DNA of 64,000 nucleotides, taken from positions 31,029,876 through 31,093,875 of the forward strand of contig JBCFYV010011135.1 of the NCBI GenBank assembly GCA_039000515.1. The letters are read 5' to 3'. The notes beneath the pieces were generated by a model. The model made no database searches, was not told where the DNA came from, and saw only the letters and a list, made by a program, of their open reading frames with translations. This DNA comes from Timema cristinae. Its lineage: Eukaryota; Arthropoda; Insecta; Phasmatodea; Timematidae. A program made the position numbers and the translations under genes. This document shows positions 1-9,964 of the stretch, piece after piece (the first letter of the stretch is position 1; the number at the start of each line of letters is the position of its first letter).

Positions 1-186
1 GAAAAACCTGACGTCCCCAGCGTACGCCGCGCAGATCCGCAGCCAGATATCAGACACGAGGACGTGGAACGACGCCTCTCACTATGGTGCCGTTCTGTCG
101 CAGCCCGAGGACCATGGCACGGCGAATCTCTGCGTCCTGGCACCCAACGGGGATGCCGTCGCTGTCACTAGCACCATAAACCTCCT
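1..186 (+). CDS. Ggt: GGT plus copy, exon with catalytic threonine (partial at window edge)
   Basis: Reading starts at base 2 with K-N-L-T-S-P and ends at the donor GTGAGT at 187, phase 2. By alignment to exon D of the minus copy, only about 6 nt of the exon lie outside the window. It covers the end of the large subunit and the first residues of the small subunit. The mature small subunit should begin at the Thr of GTANLCVLAPNGD. Most GGTs have His two residues after that Thr; here it is Asn, followed by Leu-Cys instead of Leu-Ser. The TSTIN motif further on is normal. Confidence 0.85.
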
Positions 187-303
187 GTGAGTACACGTCC
201 CCACGTCATTCCCCACCTCCCTAATATCCCTTCTCACCTCTTGCATATGACCTAGCGTCTTTTAGAAAATACAAACATAGTTTTGGAGTCAACATAGAGA
301 TAT

Positions 304-622
304 ATTATTATATTATTTGTGTTATTTTATAGGTATTGATAATATCTATCAAATGTGACCACTGCAGATGTGTTAATATGTGAAAGTAGATCTAGTAGTT
401 TTTCAAGCTGTCAAATAATGTTCTTCCCATGAACATTGGGCTGTAGTAACTGTTCTAGCTCTCAGATAAAGTTCTTCTTATGAACATTGGACTGTAGTAA
501 CTGTTCTAGCTGTCAGATAAGGTTCTTCCTATGAACATTGGACTGTAGTAACTGTTCTAGCTGTCAGATAAGGTTCTTCCTATGAACATTGGACTGTAGT
601 AACTGTTCTAGCTGTCAGATCA
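304..622 (+). repeat. Dispersed repeat followed by a short 51-bp satellite block
   Basis: About 304-400 is a copy of a dispersed repeat also present around 8880-8915 plus 9530-9600. From about 400 to 622 there are about 4.5 copies of the 51-bp unit with core TTCTTCCTATGAACATTGG that forms the large arrays at 33.8 and 43.7 kb. All lie in the intron between the first two visible plus-copy GGT exons. Confidence 0.85.
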
Positions 623-929
623 AACAGAAAAATACTGGCTAGCACTGGCTTAGTTTGGCGTTGTGATTTTCCCTGGCCCCCTATCCAAAGTTCTTCCTAT
701 TTTCTTTGAACTTCAGTAGCTTTTTTATCTTATGTTTGTTCTTTCCTTGAAACTTGGATTGTATTAACTTTTGTCAGATAAGGTGAAATTTAACTGTTGC
801 CAATACAGCATGAACTAGTCATCAAATCATGGTTTGACTTTTCATACATAATATTCCTTGCTTTTTTCCCTTGTCTATTCTCAGTCTAATGCGTGTGCAC
901 ATCTTATAAACTTCCCTCCTCATACCTAA

Positions 930-1280
<351 letters not shown>

Positions 1281-1768
1281 TGAATTATATAGGAGCACGT
1301 GGACAAATATCTCAGTCTTGTCCAGAAAGATAGTGATAGTAAGGGGTAGGTTTTGGGTATGATGGGTTAAGGATATTGGGGGGATTGTTAAATAATTGGG
1401 GAGGGGAAAGGATTTTGTAGACATTTTTCTCAACAAAAAAAAAAGTGTTCCAGGAGTAACTTATTTATACTACTATTAAAATTATTGATGATATACTGTA
1501 AATAAAATTAAAATAAAATCATAACTTAAGATAAATATTTATTGGTAAACATTTTCAGCTCTTTTAAATCATATCCGAACGTTAATGACACATTCAACCA
1601 CCAAGCGCTGTAGTCTATATGTGAGTGTGAGAACGGAACTGGAATCATTGTGTAACCCACATGGTAATGTAGATGTCGTCAGGAGATATTAAATTGATGG
1701 GTAAAATTTAAAACTTGGGACATGTTGATTCATTAAGTTATCGTAGTTACCTACAAATTTGATTCCAG

Positions 1769-1882
1769 GTCGCTATGCATAATCTTTGGTTTAACAAGAC
1801 CATAAAGGAGGCTGTGGATGCCAGTCGTATTCATCATCAATTGTTCCCGATGTCCCTACAGTATGAGTATGGACTCCTTGAA
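1769..1882 (+). CDS. Ggt: GGT plus copy, 114-nt small-subunit exon
   Basis: Phase 0 at both ends, 38 codons beginning VAMHNLWFNKTIKEAVD and containing RIHHQLFP, a family-typical R-x-H-x-Q-x-x-P stretch. Acceptor ATTCCAG before 1769, donor GTAAGTGC at 1883. The donor is followed only 14 bp later by a Helitron insertion. Confidence 0.87.
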
Positions 1883-1896
1883 GTAAGTGCAGATCA

Positions 1897-2377
1897 TCTA
1901 TACTTATAAAATAACATGTACTGACTGACCGACCGACCGACCGACTGATTCATCATCGCCGAGTGCAAACTATCAAGGCTACAAGCATGAAATTCGGACT
2001 GTATATTCATTTTGTTATGTAGGCACCCACTAAGAAAGGATTTTAGAAAATTCCACCCCAAAGGGGTCAAAATAGGGGATGATAATATGTATGAAAGTCC
2101 GTCATTTTGAAAGTTACATAAACAAAATTTTGTATTTCGGTTATTGACGTAAAACAAATAAATATGTGTTTCAGGAATTTTGGAAATTTTATTTAATAAG
2201 GGATGAAAAAGGGGGTGAAAGTTTGTATCGGACTTGCATTATTTTTGATCTGAGGTCAAGTTATGGTCATCAACATAACGTAATATTTTAAATTAATCTG
2301 TAAATACATATGTATATTTTCGTATTTGTATATAATCAACTTCCACGCGAGCAAAGCCGCGGACAAAAGCTATCTAG
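1897..2377 (+). mobile_element. Non-autonomous Helitron
   Basis: The element starts TCTATACTTATAAAA after an A and ends ...CCGCGGACAAAAGCTATCTAG before a T. This is the Helitron rule: insertion between A and T, 5' TC, 3' CTRR, with a GC-rich hairpin-like stretch near the 3' end and no target duplication. The interior has GACTGACTGAC-like and 'ATGAAATTCGG' stretches that I recall from insect Helitron derivatives. No Rep/helicase coding is present. It sits in the last intron of the plus-copy GGT gene. Confidence 0.75.
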
Positions 2378-2689
2378 TTATTCATATGACAATAGGATCC
2401 TTAAGGATGTGCAATCAGATTATTAATTGTATTTAACCTTTTATTTATTTATTTTGGTAGGAAACAATTGTAATATTTGTGTTAAACAAACTATTGTTCT
2501 TAAATAAACATTATTGGGTACACACATTAACATTTTTGATGCTATAAAGACCACTTTGATTTATTTATTGAGGTTTTTCTGATAGCCCATTAAAACCATA
2601 ACTAATTTTAATATGTATTTCTATAACCAAGTAAATCTAAGACAGTCTTAAACCAATTTTATTCTGGAATAAATATTCTTATATAGGGG

Positions 2690-2940
2690 TTAACCCTTTC
2701 ACTGTGATGGATTAACGGCTGGGGGACTGGATGTTGTGCCTATCCTAGTCTTAAAATAAATTATAAGGCATATGAACCTACGACAGGCCTGACAAGCCGG
2801 TAGTGGAAAATATATGGCTTGAATAAAAAACTGACCACAGGCTGGAAGCAGTAATGGATGTAAAAATATAAAGATTCTTATTAATAACCACATAGAGCTG
2901 TCCAACAAAATAAATGCTAAAAAATTATTCAAGCCTACCT
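2690..2940 (+). repeat. SINE-like dispersed repeat, family C (head missing)
   Basis: Bases 2690-2870 match, in opposite orientation, the repeat at 15518-15680, sharing stretches such as GGACTGGATGTTGTGCC and ATATATGGCTTGAATAA. A related piece lies at about 38090-38130. The tRNA-like head seen in the 15.7-kb and 38.0-kb copies is missing here. Confidence 0.6.
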
Positions 2941-3152
2941 TGATCAATCTAATGGTAGATTAGTCAGGATATTAGATACTACACAACTATAGTCCAACCA
3001 TAAAATATATTGAATTAAAGTCTTCTTTACACTTCAATTAACAACGTTTAGTGGGTCATTTTCATTTTAGAATTATTATAACTTACTTGTTGAACTGTTG
3101 AACTAGTATCAATTCCAAAAGTAAAATAATTAAAACTACCCTAAAATGTGGA

Positions 3153-5490
3153 ATCTGGTTCTATCTGTATTACCTACCTAAGTTAGGTGTTATCTGGGGG
3201 ATGAGACGGGCTCTTAAGACGTCTGGTTCTAGCTGTATTACCTACCTAAGTTAGGTGTTATCTGGGGGATGAGACGAGCTCTTAAGACGTCTGGTTCTAG
3301 CTGTATTACCTACCTAAGTTAGGTGTTATCTGGGGGGTGAGATGGGCTCTTAAGACGTCTGGTTCTAGCTGTATTACCTACCTAAGTTAGGTGTTATCTG
3401 GAGGTGAGACGGGCTCTTAAGACGTCTGGTTCTAGCTGTATTACCTACCTAAGTTAGGTGTTATCTGGGGGATGAGACGGGCTCTTAAGTCGTCTGGTTC
3501 TAGCTGTATTACCTACCTAAGTTAGGTGTTATCTGGGGAGTGAGACGGTCTCTTAAGTCGTCTGGTTCTAGGTGTATTACCTACCTAAGTTAGGTGTTAT
3601 CTGGGGGTGAGACGGGCTCTTAAGACGTCTGGTTCTAGCTGTATTACCTACCTAAGTTAGGTGTTATCTGGGGAGTGAGACGGTCTCTTAAGTCGTCTGG
3701 TTCTAGCTGTATTACCTACCTAAGTTAGGTGTTATCTGGGGAGTGAGACGGGCTCTCAAGACGTCTGGTTCTAGCTGTATTACCTACCTAGGTTTGATGT
3801 TATCTGGGGGGTGAGACGAGCTCTTAAGACGTCTGGTTCTAGCTGTATTACCTACCTAAGTTAGTTGTTATCTGGGGGGTGAGACGAGCTCTTAAGACGT
3901 CTGGTTCTAGCTGTATTACCTACCTAAGTTAGGTGTTATCTGGGGAGTGAGACGGTCTCTTAAGTCGTCTGGTTCTAGCTGTATTACCTACCTAAGTTAG
4001 GTGTTATCTGGGGAGTGAGACGGTCTCTTAAGTCGTCTGGTTCTAGCTGTATTACCTACCTAAGTTAGGTGTTATCTGGGGGTGAGACGGGCTCTTAAGA
4101 CGTCTGATTCTAGCTGTATTACCTACCTAAGTTAGGTGTTATCTGGGAGGTGAGACGGGCTCTTAAGACGTCTGGTTCTAGCTGTATTACCTACCTAAGT
4201 TAGGTTTTATCTGGGGGGTGAGACGGGCTCTTAAGACGTCTGGTTCTAGCTGTATAACCTACCTAAGTTAGGTGTTATCTGGGGGTTGAGACGGGCTCTT
4301 AAGTCGTCTGGTTCTAGCTGTATTACCTACCTAAGTTAGTTGTTATCTGAGGGATGAGACGGGCTCTTAAGACGTCTGGTTCTAGCTGTATTACCTACCT
4401 AAGTTAGTTGTTATCTGAGGGATGAGACGGGCTCTTAAGACGTCTGGTTCAAGCTGTATTACCTATCTAAGTTAGGTGTTATCTGGGGGGTGAGACGGGC
4501 TCTTAAGACGTCTGGTTCTAGCTGTATTACCTACCTAAGTTAGGTGTTATCTGGGGGTGAGACGGGCTCTTAAGTCGTCTGGTTCTAGCTGTATTACCTA
4601 CCTAAGTTAGGTGTTATCTGGGGGGTGAGACGGGCTCTTAAGACGTCTGGTTCTAGCTGTATTACCTACCTAAGTTAGGTGTTATCTGGGGGTGAGACGG
4701 GCTCTTAAGACGTCTGGTTCTAGCTGTATAACCTACCTAAGTTAGGTGTTATCTGGGGGTTGAGACGGGCTCTTAAGTCGTCTGGTTCTAGCTGTATTAC
4801 CTACCTAAGTTAGTTGTTATCTGAGGGATGAGACGGGCTCTTAAGACGTCTGGTTCTAGCTGTATTACCTACCTAAGTTAGTTGTTATCTGAGGGATGAG
4901 ACGGGCTCTTAAGACGTCTGGTTCAAGCTGTATTACCTATCTAAGTTAGGTGTTATCTGGGGGGTGAGACGGGCTCTTAAGACGTCTGGTTCTAGCTGTA
5001 TTACCTACCTAAGTTAGGTGTTATCTGGGGGGTGAGACGGGCTCTTAAGTCGTCTGGTTCTAGCTGTATTACCTACCTAAGTTAGGTGTTATCTGGGGGT
5101 GAGACGGGCTCTTAAGACGTCTGGTTCTAGCTGTATTACCTACCTAAGTTAGGTGTTATCTGGGGGGTGAGACGGGCTCTTAAGTCGTCTGGTTCTAGCT
5201 GTATTACCTACCTAAGTTAGGTGTTATCTGGGGAGTGAGACGGGCTCTTAAGACGTCTGGTTCTAGCTGTATTACCTACCTAAGTTAGGTGTTATCTGGG
5301 GGGTGAGACGGGCTCTTAAGTCGTCTGGTTCTAGGTGTATTACCTACCTAAGTTAGGTGTTATCTGGGGGTGAGACGGGCTCTTAAGACGTCTGGTTCTA
5401 GCTGTATTACCTACCTAAGTTAGGTGTTATCTGGGGGGTGAGACGGGCTCTTAAGTCGTCTGGTTCTAGCTGTATTACCTACCTAACTTA
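3153..5490 (+). repeat. 68-bp satellite array, about 34 copies
   Basis: A near-perfect tandem array with unit about 68 bp, core GGTTCTAGCTGTATTACC, followed by CTAAGTTAGGTGTTATCTGG and GAGACGGGCTCTTAAG. Variants are mainly in the GGGG run and an A/T at the unit border. A block of about 7 units around 4240-4500 recurs about 474 bp later, marked by a shared rare variant (GGTTCAAGCTG...CCTATCTAAG). The array fills most of the last intron of the plus GGT gene and ends 40 bp before its acceptor. Confidence 0.95.
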
Positions 5491-5530
5491 TATATTCTAA
5501 TTATTTGTGCGTTTGTTTGTTTTTATCCAG

Positions 5531-5676
5531 GAATACGTGAAGGGTCTGGAGGAGATTGGACACTCCACTACTAGATTCGCCCAAGGGGATCCACCGTGAC
5601 CGCAATATCGAAAGAAGGGGGCAGAATATACTCTAACGCGGATTTCAGAAGAGGAGGCATCGTCGCTGGTTTCTAA
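5531..5676 (+). pseudogene. Ggt: GGT plus copy, last exon with 1-nt frameshift
   Basis: Acceptor TTTTTATCCAG before 5531. It starts EYVKGLEEIGHSTTRFAQG, then hits TGA at 5597. One reading frame over, from about 5588, the normal GGT tail appears, with motif SNADFRRGGIVAGF and stop TAA 5674-5676. This aligns without gaps, residue for residue over 29 positions, to the tail of the minus copy. A single missing base in the GGGG run explains the break. The polypyrimidine-rich stretch before the acceptor directly adjoins a 2.3-kb satellite array. Confidence 0.8.
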
Positions 5677-6389
5677 ATGCCTGTATATACATGTATATAT
5701 TTATAAGTGTTTGTGTTTTTAAAATCATTGTTTCGAAATATCAATGATTTAATTCTTTAGTATACAAAGCAAAACTTTAAACATTATTAAGGAGGCTGAT
5801 AATTGTCCAATCAAAGTCGTTCCCCGAAGGGGGGCAGCCGGCTGCCTCTATTGGTTGGGGGGGAGGGAGGGGTGAAATTCCTTCAACGGTCTATTTTAAT
5901 TTTAGAATATTGGTTTAAGAAATATGAACTTTTTCAAAACATAATTGGAGTTGATGATATAAATTTTTATAAAACTACTTGACATTGAGGATAAATATTA
6001 ACAAAAATACATTATCGATAGTAAATTTAAAGTGGGTCGGGGGGGGGGGGGGGGGGTTGATGGTAGAAACTCCTAAAATAGCGCCCTCCGGTCCTACTTT
6101 CCACCTTTAAAATAAAATGTTAACTTCGAGTACCTCTTTCGAAAAAAAATGTGAGATGTGATCATAAAGTATTTCTTATAATTTTTGGATTAACCAATTG
6201 TTGAAACTTTTTATAATAAGTCTAGTCAATAATTGATATTGTTTAGAGTCGTCTAAAGGAGAGTTTATGAACTAGTAAAGATGGTAGCTGTTTTAGAAAA
6301 TGGATAAACTATAAATATCAATAGTAGAGTTTTATGTTAGAGCATAGTTGAATCATTTAAGCGTCAAGTCATTTTTATCGCGACTATTA
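5677..6389. other. 3' flank of plus GGT gene, no gene seen
   Basis: AT-rich DNA after the GGT stop. A GC-rich short stretch at about 5815-5870 and a homopolymer of about 18 G at 6039-6056 stand out. I see no coding exon or recognised element. The polyadenylation site could not be fixed. Confidence 0.4.
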
Positions 6390-6647
6390 TTATTATTAGC
6401 ATCACGTCTTACTACCTGTTCGGGTTATACGTACTTACACTAATGTGTAATGGTAGGGTTATTGTGAGATGAAATGGAGGACCTACAGTTTAACGTGGGA
6501 TCCGAACCACGGTGGAAGGCCTGGCATTCCCCACATTCACAAGTTGTGATTAATACACGTCTTGTCAGAGGTGCCGGGACCGAGGATTGAACCCTGGACC
6601 ACCAGCACAGAAGTCTGATACCTTACCCCTAGACCGCCAGGTCACCA
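6390..6647 (-). mobile_element. tRNA-derived SINE, family A, full length
   Basis: Read on the minus strand it starts GGTGACCTGGCGGTCTAGGG and has a B-box-like GGGTTCAATCCTCGGTCCC. It then runs through the family body (...CCGTGGTTCGGATCCC...) to the tail GGTAGTAAGACGTGATGCTA and a short AAT repeat. A 13-bp target duplication TATCGCGACTATT flanks it at 6376-6388 and 6648-6660, the mark of LINE-type reverse transcription. Confidence 0.85.
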
Positions 6648-6696
6648 TATCGCGACTATTAAAATGAATCAAGTTCTTTACATATTATTTAAATTA

Positions 6697-6932
6697 GTTT
6701 TTTTTAGCACCGCATCTTACAAACCGCTTGCACTAATTATGCCAATGATTTTAGAGATTAGGGAGGTTATATTTATAAGATGTGTACTCGCATTTGCATG
6801 TAGAGAGAGTGGTAAAATTATTTGGGGAAAATTACACTCGTACACCCGACTGAGATTCGAAGCTCGATCCCCTCATCATCGGCAGTCTAGTCTACTGCGA
6901 GATTAGCGCGTTAGACCATGCGGCCACCGAAG
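6697..6932 (-). mobile_element. tRNA-derived SINE, family B
   Basis: Read on the minus strand it has a head like CGGTGGCCGCATGGTCTAAC, a B-box-like GAGCTTCGAATCTCAG, the body motif CACTCTCTCTACATGCAAATG, and a degenerate end of the shared tail. It is truncated or diverged at the tail. Confidence 0.7.
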
Positions 6933-7546
6933 TGTTTTTTTTTCAAACTAGTTAAAATAAATAGACAAAATTCACTCAAACACAACATTAAATTAAAAAA
7001 GCAAATACAGCTAAAATCAATGGGAAATTAATTTTTTTGCTTGATCAAAACCATTGATTTCCGTATAGTATTTAACCCCACACGTCTTAAATAACTACCA
7101 TGCTGCGACCTATTGTGAACTTTTAAATAAAATAACGTTGATTACATTCTTAAACACATATTTTCAAGTTTTCCGATCGTGAATTCAAACTTCCAGGGTT
7201 AATTTGTCAAGCTCTTCCAAACATGATATCTAAAATCACATATCATAATTGATTAATCATAAACTAGATAAATGATTACATTTGAACCTGAAATCTTATC
7301 GAAATTTGCTTTTCTACATCAATCACGTGACAATAGCAATCTAGGTTTTTTTATATGTTAAAACAGTATGTTTTCATTTCCATTGTTTTCTATGGCTGGA
7401 ATTCTGAGAGTCACCGTCAAAAGAGTCTCTCAAAGATATAGGTTCAGAACACGTGAGATAGCATTTTAAAATAAATTACTTACTCTCTATGCCAGTAAGG
7501 AACTTGAAAGCTCATTCCAGGACTTAGGGATAGGTGGTGTATTTTT
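6933..7546. other. Intergenic AT-rich DNA, nothing recognised
   Basis: No exon, RNA gene or repeat family could be identified in this stretch. Confidence 0.4.
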
Positions 7547-7980
7547 CTATCTTGAGCTAGTTCTATCCAGTCCACCTCAATTCACCATACCCCTATCTAG
7601 AGCTAGTTCTATCCAGTCCACCTCATTACACCATACCCCTATCTAGAGCTAGTTCTATCCAGTCCACCTCATTACACCATACCCTATCTAGAGCTAGTTC
7701 TATCCAGTCCACCTCATTACACCATACCCCTATCTAGAGCTAGTTCTATCCAGTCCACCTCATTACACCATACCCCTATCTAGAGCTAGTTCTATCCAGT
7801 CCACCTCATTACACCATACCCCTATCTAGAGCTAGTTCTATCCAGTCCACCTCATTACACCTTATCCCTATCTAGAGCTAGTTCTATCCAGTCCACCTCA
7901 TTACACCATATCCCTATCTAGAGCTAGTTCTATCCAGTCCACCTCATTACACCATATCCCTATCTTGAGCTAGTTCTATT
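7547..7980 (+). repeat. 47-bp minisatellite, about 9 copies
   Basis: The unit is about 47 bp with cores GAGCTAGTTCTATCCAGTCC and ACCTCATTACACCATACCCC. The first and last units differ most, as expected at array edges. Confidence 0.93.
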
Positions 7981-8915
7981 CAGAGTTTACCATTCAATAT
8001 CCTATGTCCCGCCCGCCATAATATCCGAGACTTGACTATCCTAACAATGTCTTGTGATGAGTGCAGGGTATGTAACTTACACTCTACAATATAGGATTCA
8101 AAATGTTTGTTTACAAGTCAAAAGTTTAGTTGTATATATTGTGTGGGTGGTTTTCGTTTCAAAGACATTCTCTCATAAAATGGTTCTCACCTTCACTATT
8201 ATCAGTAAATGCAACCAAAATTGTATATTGTATAAAAGGGGTGGGCACATTAATGTTTTGAATCTATTTTTTGTCACAATTATCTGGACCGGTTTTCGGT
8301 GTTAATATTAAGATAAACAAACCTGTACATATACACTATAAAACATTTACTGAATGTATAATTTAATTTGTTTGATGTTCTATTTTCACTTGTTTTTCCT
8401 TTGTTTCTGATGTTCCTTTTCTAATATAAAGTATTGTCTAGTAAAGAATTACAAAACCTCTTTCCTAATTAATTTTTACTCTTCCCCCCAGTACAATTAT
8501 TACTGTATTTCTACTTTACATAGTAATTAGTAAATGGTTAGATTTTATTAAAACAAAGTTAAATGTTCTGTGATATTTATATAAAAAAAAAGTAAGAAAA
8601 CCCACACCAAAAATTATTTACACTCAGATTTTGTATTATCCAGATTTTTCATTGAAACATTTGAAACTATATCAATGTTTTATCTTTTAGTCATAATTAA
8701 CTTGTTTTAACATATGTTTTGACACCCCCTCCATTAAAAACCACCCCCTCCCACATAGGCATAAGACTGATTTTCAGTATAACTGGATAAAAAAATATGT
8801 TTTTTTGTAGCATGATTTTTTTTTTTTAGAAATTACAAATATATTTTATTGTCTTCAACATTGATAACATTTTACAATGTTGCTATTATTGTTGTTATTT
8901 TATAAATCTTGATAA

Positions 8916-9529
8916 CAGGCATGTATCCAGAATTTTCTCTCAGGGAGTTGGGGGGAGGGGGGGCTGGGGATTCTTCAAATATTGCACGACAACGACAGTT
9001 AACTCGAGACTTAACAGCGTATGTGGCGGCCGGGGTTCAATCCTCGGTCCCGGCACAGATTTATCTGATTACCAAACCCTTACTTCACCTCTGACAAGAC
9101 AACTTGTGAATGTGGGGAATGTCAGGCCTCCACCGTGGTTCGGATTCCACGTTAAACTGTAGGTCCTTCATTTCATCTCACAATCACCCTACCATTACAC
9201 AGGGCGTATAACCCGAACGGTGGTGCTAATAATAATAATAATAACAGCGTATGAAGAGAAAAATACATCAAAATTTCGTAAAAAAAATTTTGTTTGTTGA
9301 AATAGACCCATTCTTCATTAATTTGATATACTTTTCATGACTTTTAATATAAAATATACTAATTTTATATGAATAAATTTTCTATTTAAAGTCATAAAAT
9401 GTATTATTATTATTATGACAAGATAATTTTATAATTTTTTATCTTTTTCAAAGATTTTAATTTTTGTTTAGATTTTGGGGGAGGCTTCAGCCCCACGAGG
9501 GCCCTCCCTCCCCTCTTTATGGATACCTG
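8916..9529 (+). mobile_element. Non-autonomous hAT-like element (hosts a nested SINE)
   Basis: The ends are CAGGCATGTATCC at the left and, reversed, CAGGTATCCATAAAG at the right. They are flanked by 8-bp duplications CTTGATAA (8908-8915) and CTTGATAT (9530-9537), 7 of 8 identical. Subterminal G-rich and C-rich stretches face each other. No transposase is coded. A SINE is inserted inside. The flanking DNA matches the repeat at 304-400, which lacks the element, so it acts as an empty site. Confidence 0.72.
9024..9241 (+). mobile_element. SINE family A, 5'-truncated, nested in hAT-like element
   Basis: It starts inside the tRNA-like head just before the B box (GGGGTTCAATCCTCGGTCCC) and keeps the body and tail up to the AAT repeat. 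A perfect 12-bp target duplication TAACAGCGTATG lies at 9012-9023 and 9242-9253. Loss of the A-box part is typical of 5'-truncated reverse-transcribed copies. Confidence 0.85.
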
Positions 9530-9964
9530 CTTGATATCTATCAAAAGTGATAGCTGAAGAATATGTGATGAACCTTGTGAAAGTAGATTTAGAAACTTAT
9601 CAGTGTTCTATTATTTTTTGTAATCATTTCGTTTTATAATGATTAATGTTTGAAATTTTTGTAAATAGTAATTGAGGGGTGATGGTTATCGTTGAATTAC
9701 AAGAAAATTTTATCTTACTATCTACAATGTATATTTGTGATTGAGCAATGTGTTACAATTAAACGTTTTTAAATAAAAGTGTTTGTTTTTATTTGGATAA
9801 AGAAGTTAGCCTATGTATGTTAAATAAGAATAAAAAGTAAATTACATATTATTGGTTTTTATTATTTTAGCTACTTAACCTATAAAACAAGAAAACAAAA
9901 ATACCAACTAATAAAGGTAGAAGTTTAGTAGGTATTTATTTTCCTGCATTAACCTAGTCTGATA

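Noticed and set aside
3153..5490. CRISPR-like reading of regularly spaced repeats
   Set aside because: Units are contiguous with no unique spacers and the DNA is eukaryotic; it is a plain tandem satellite.
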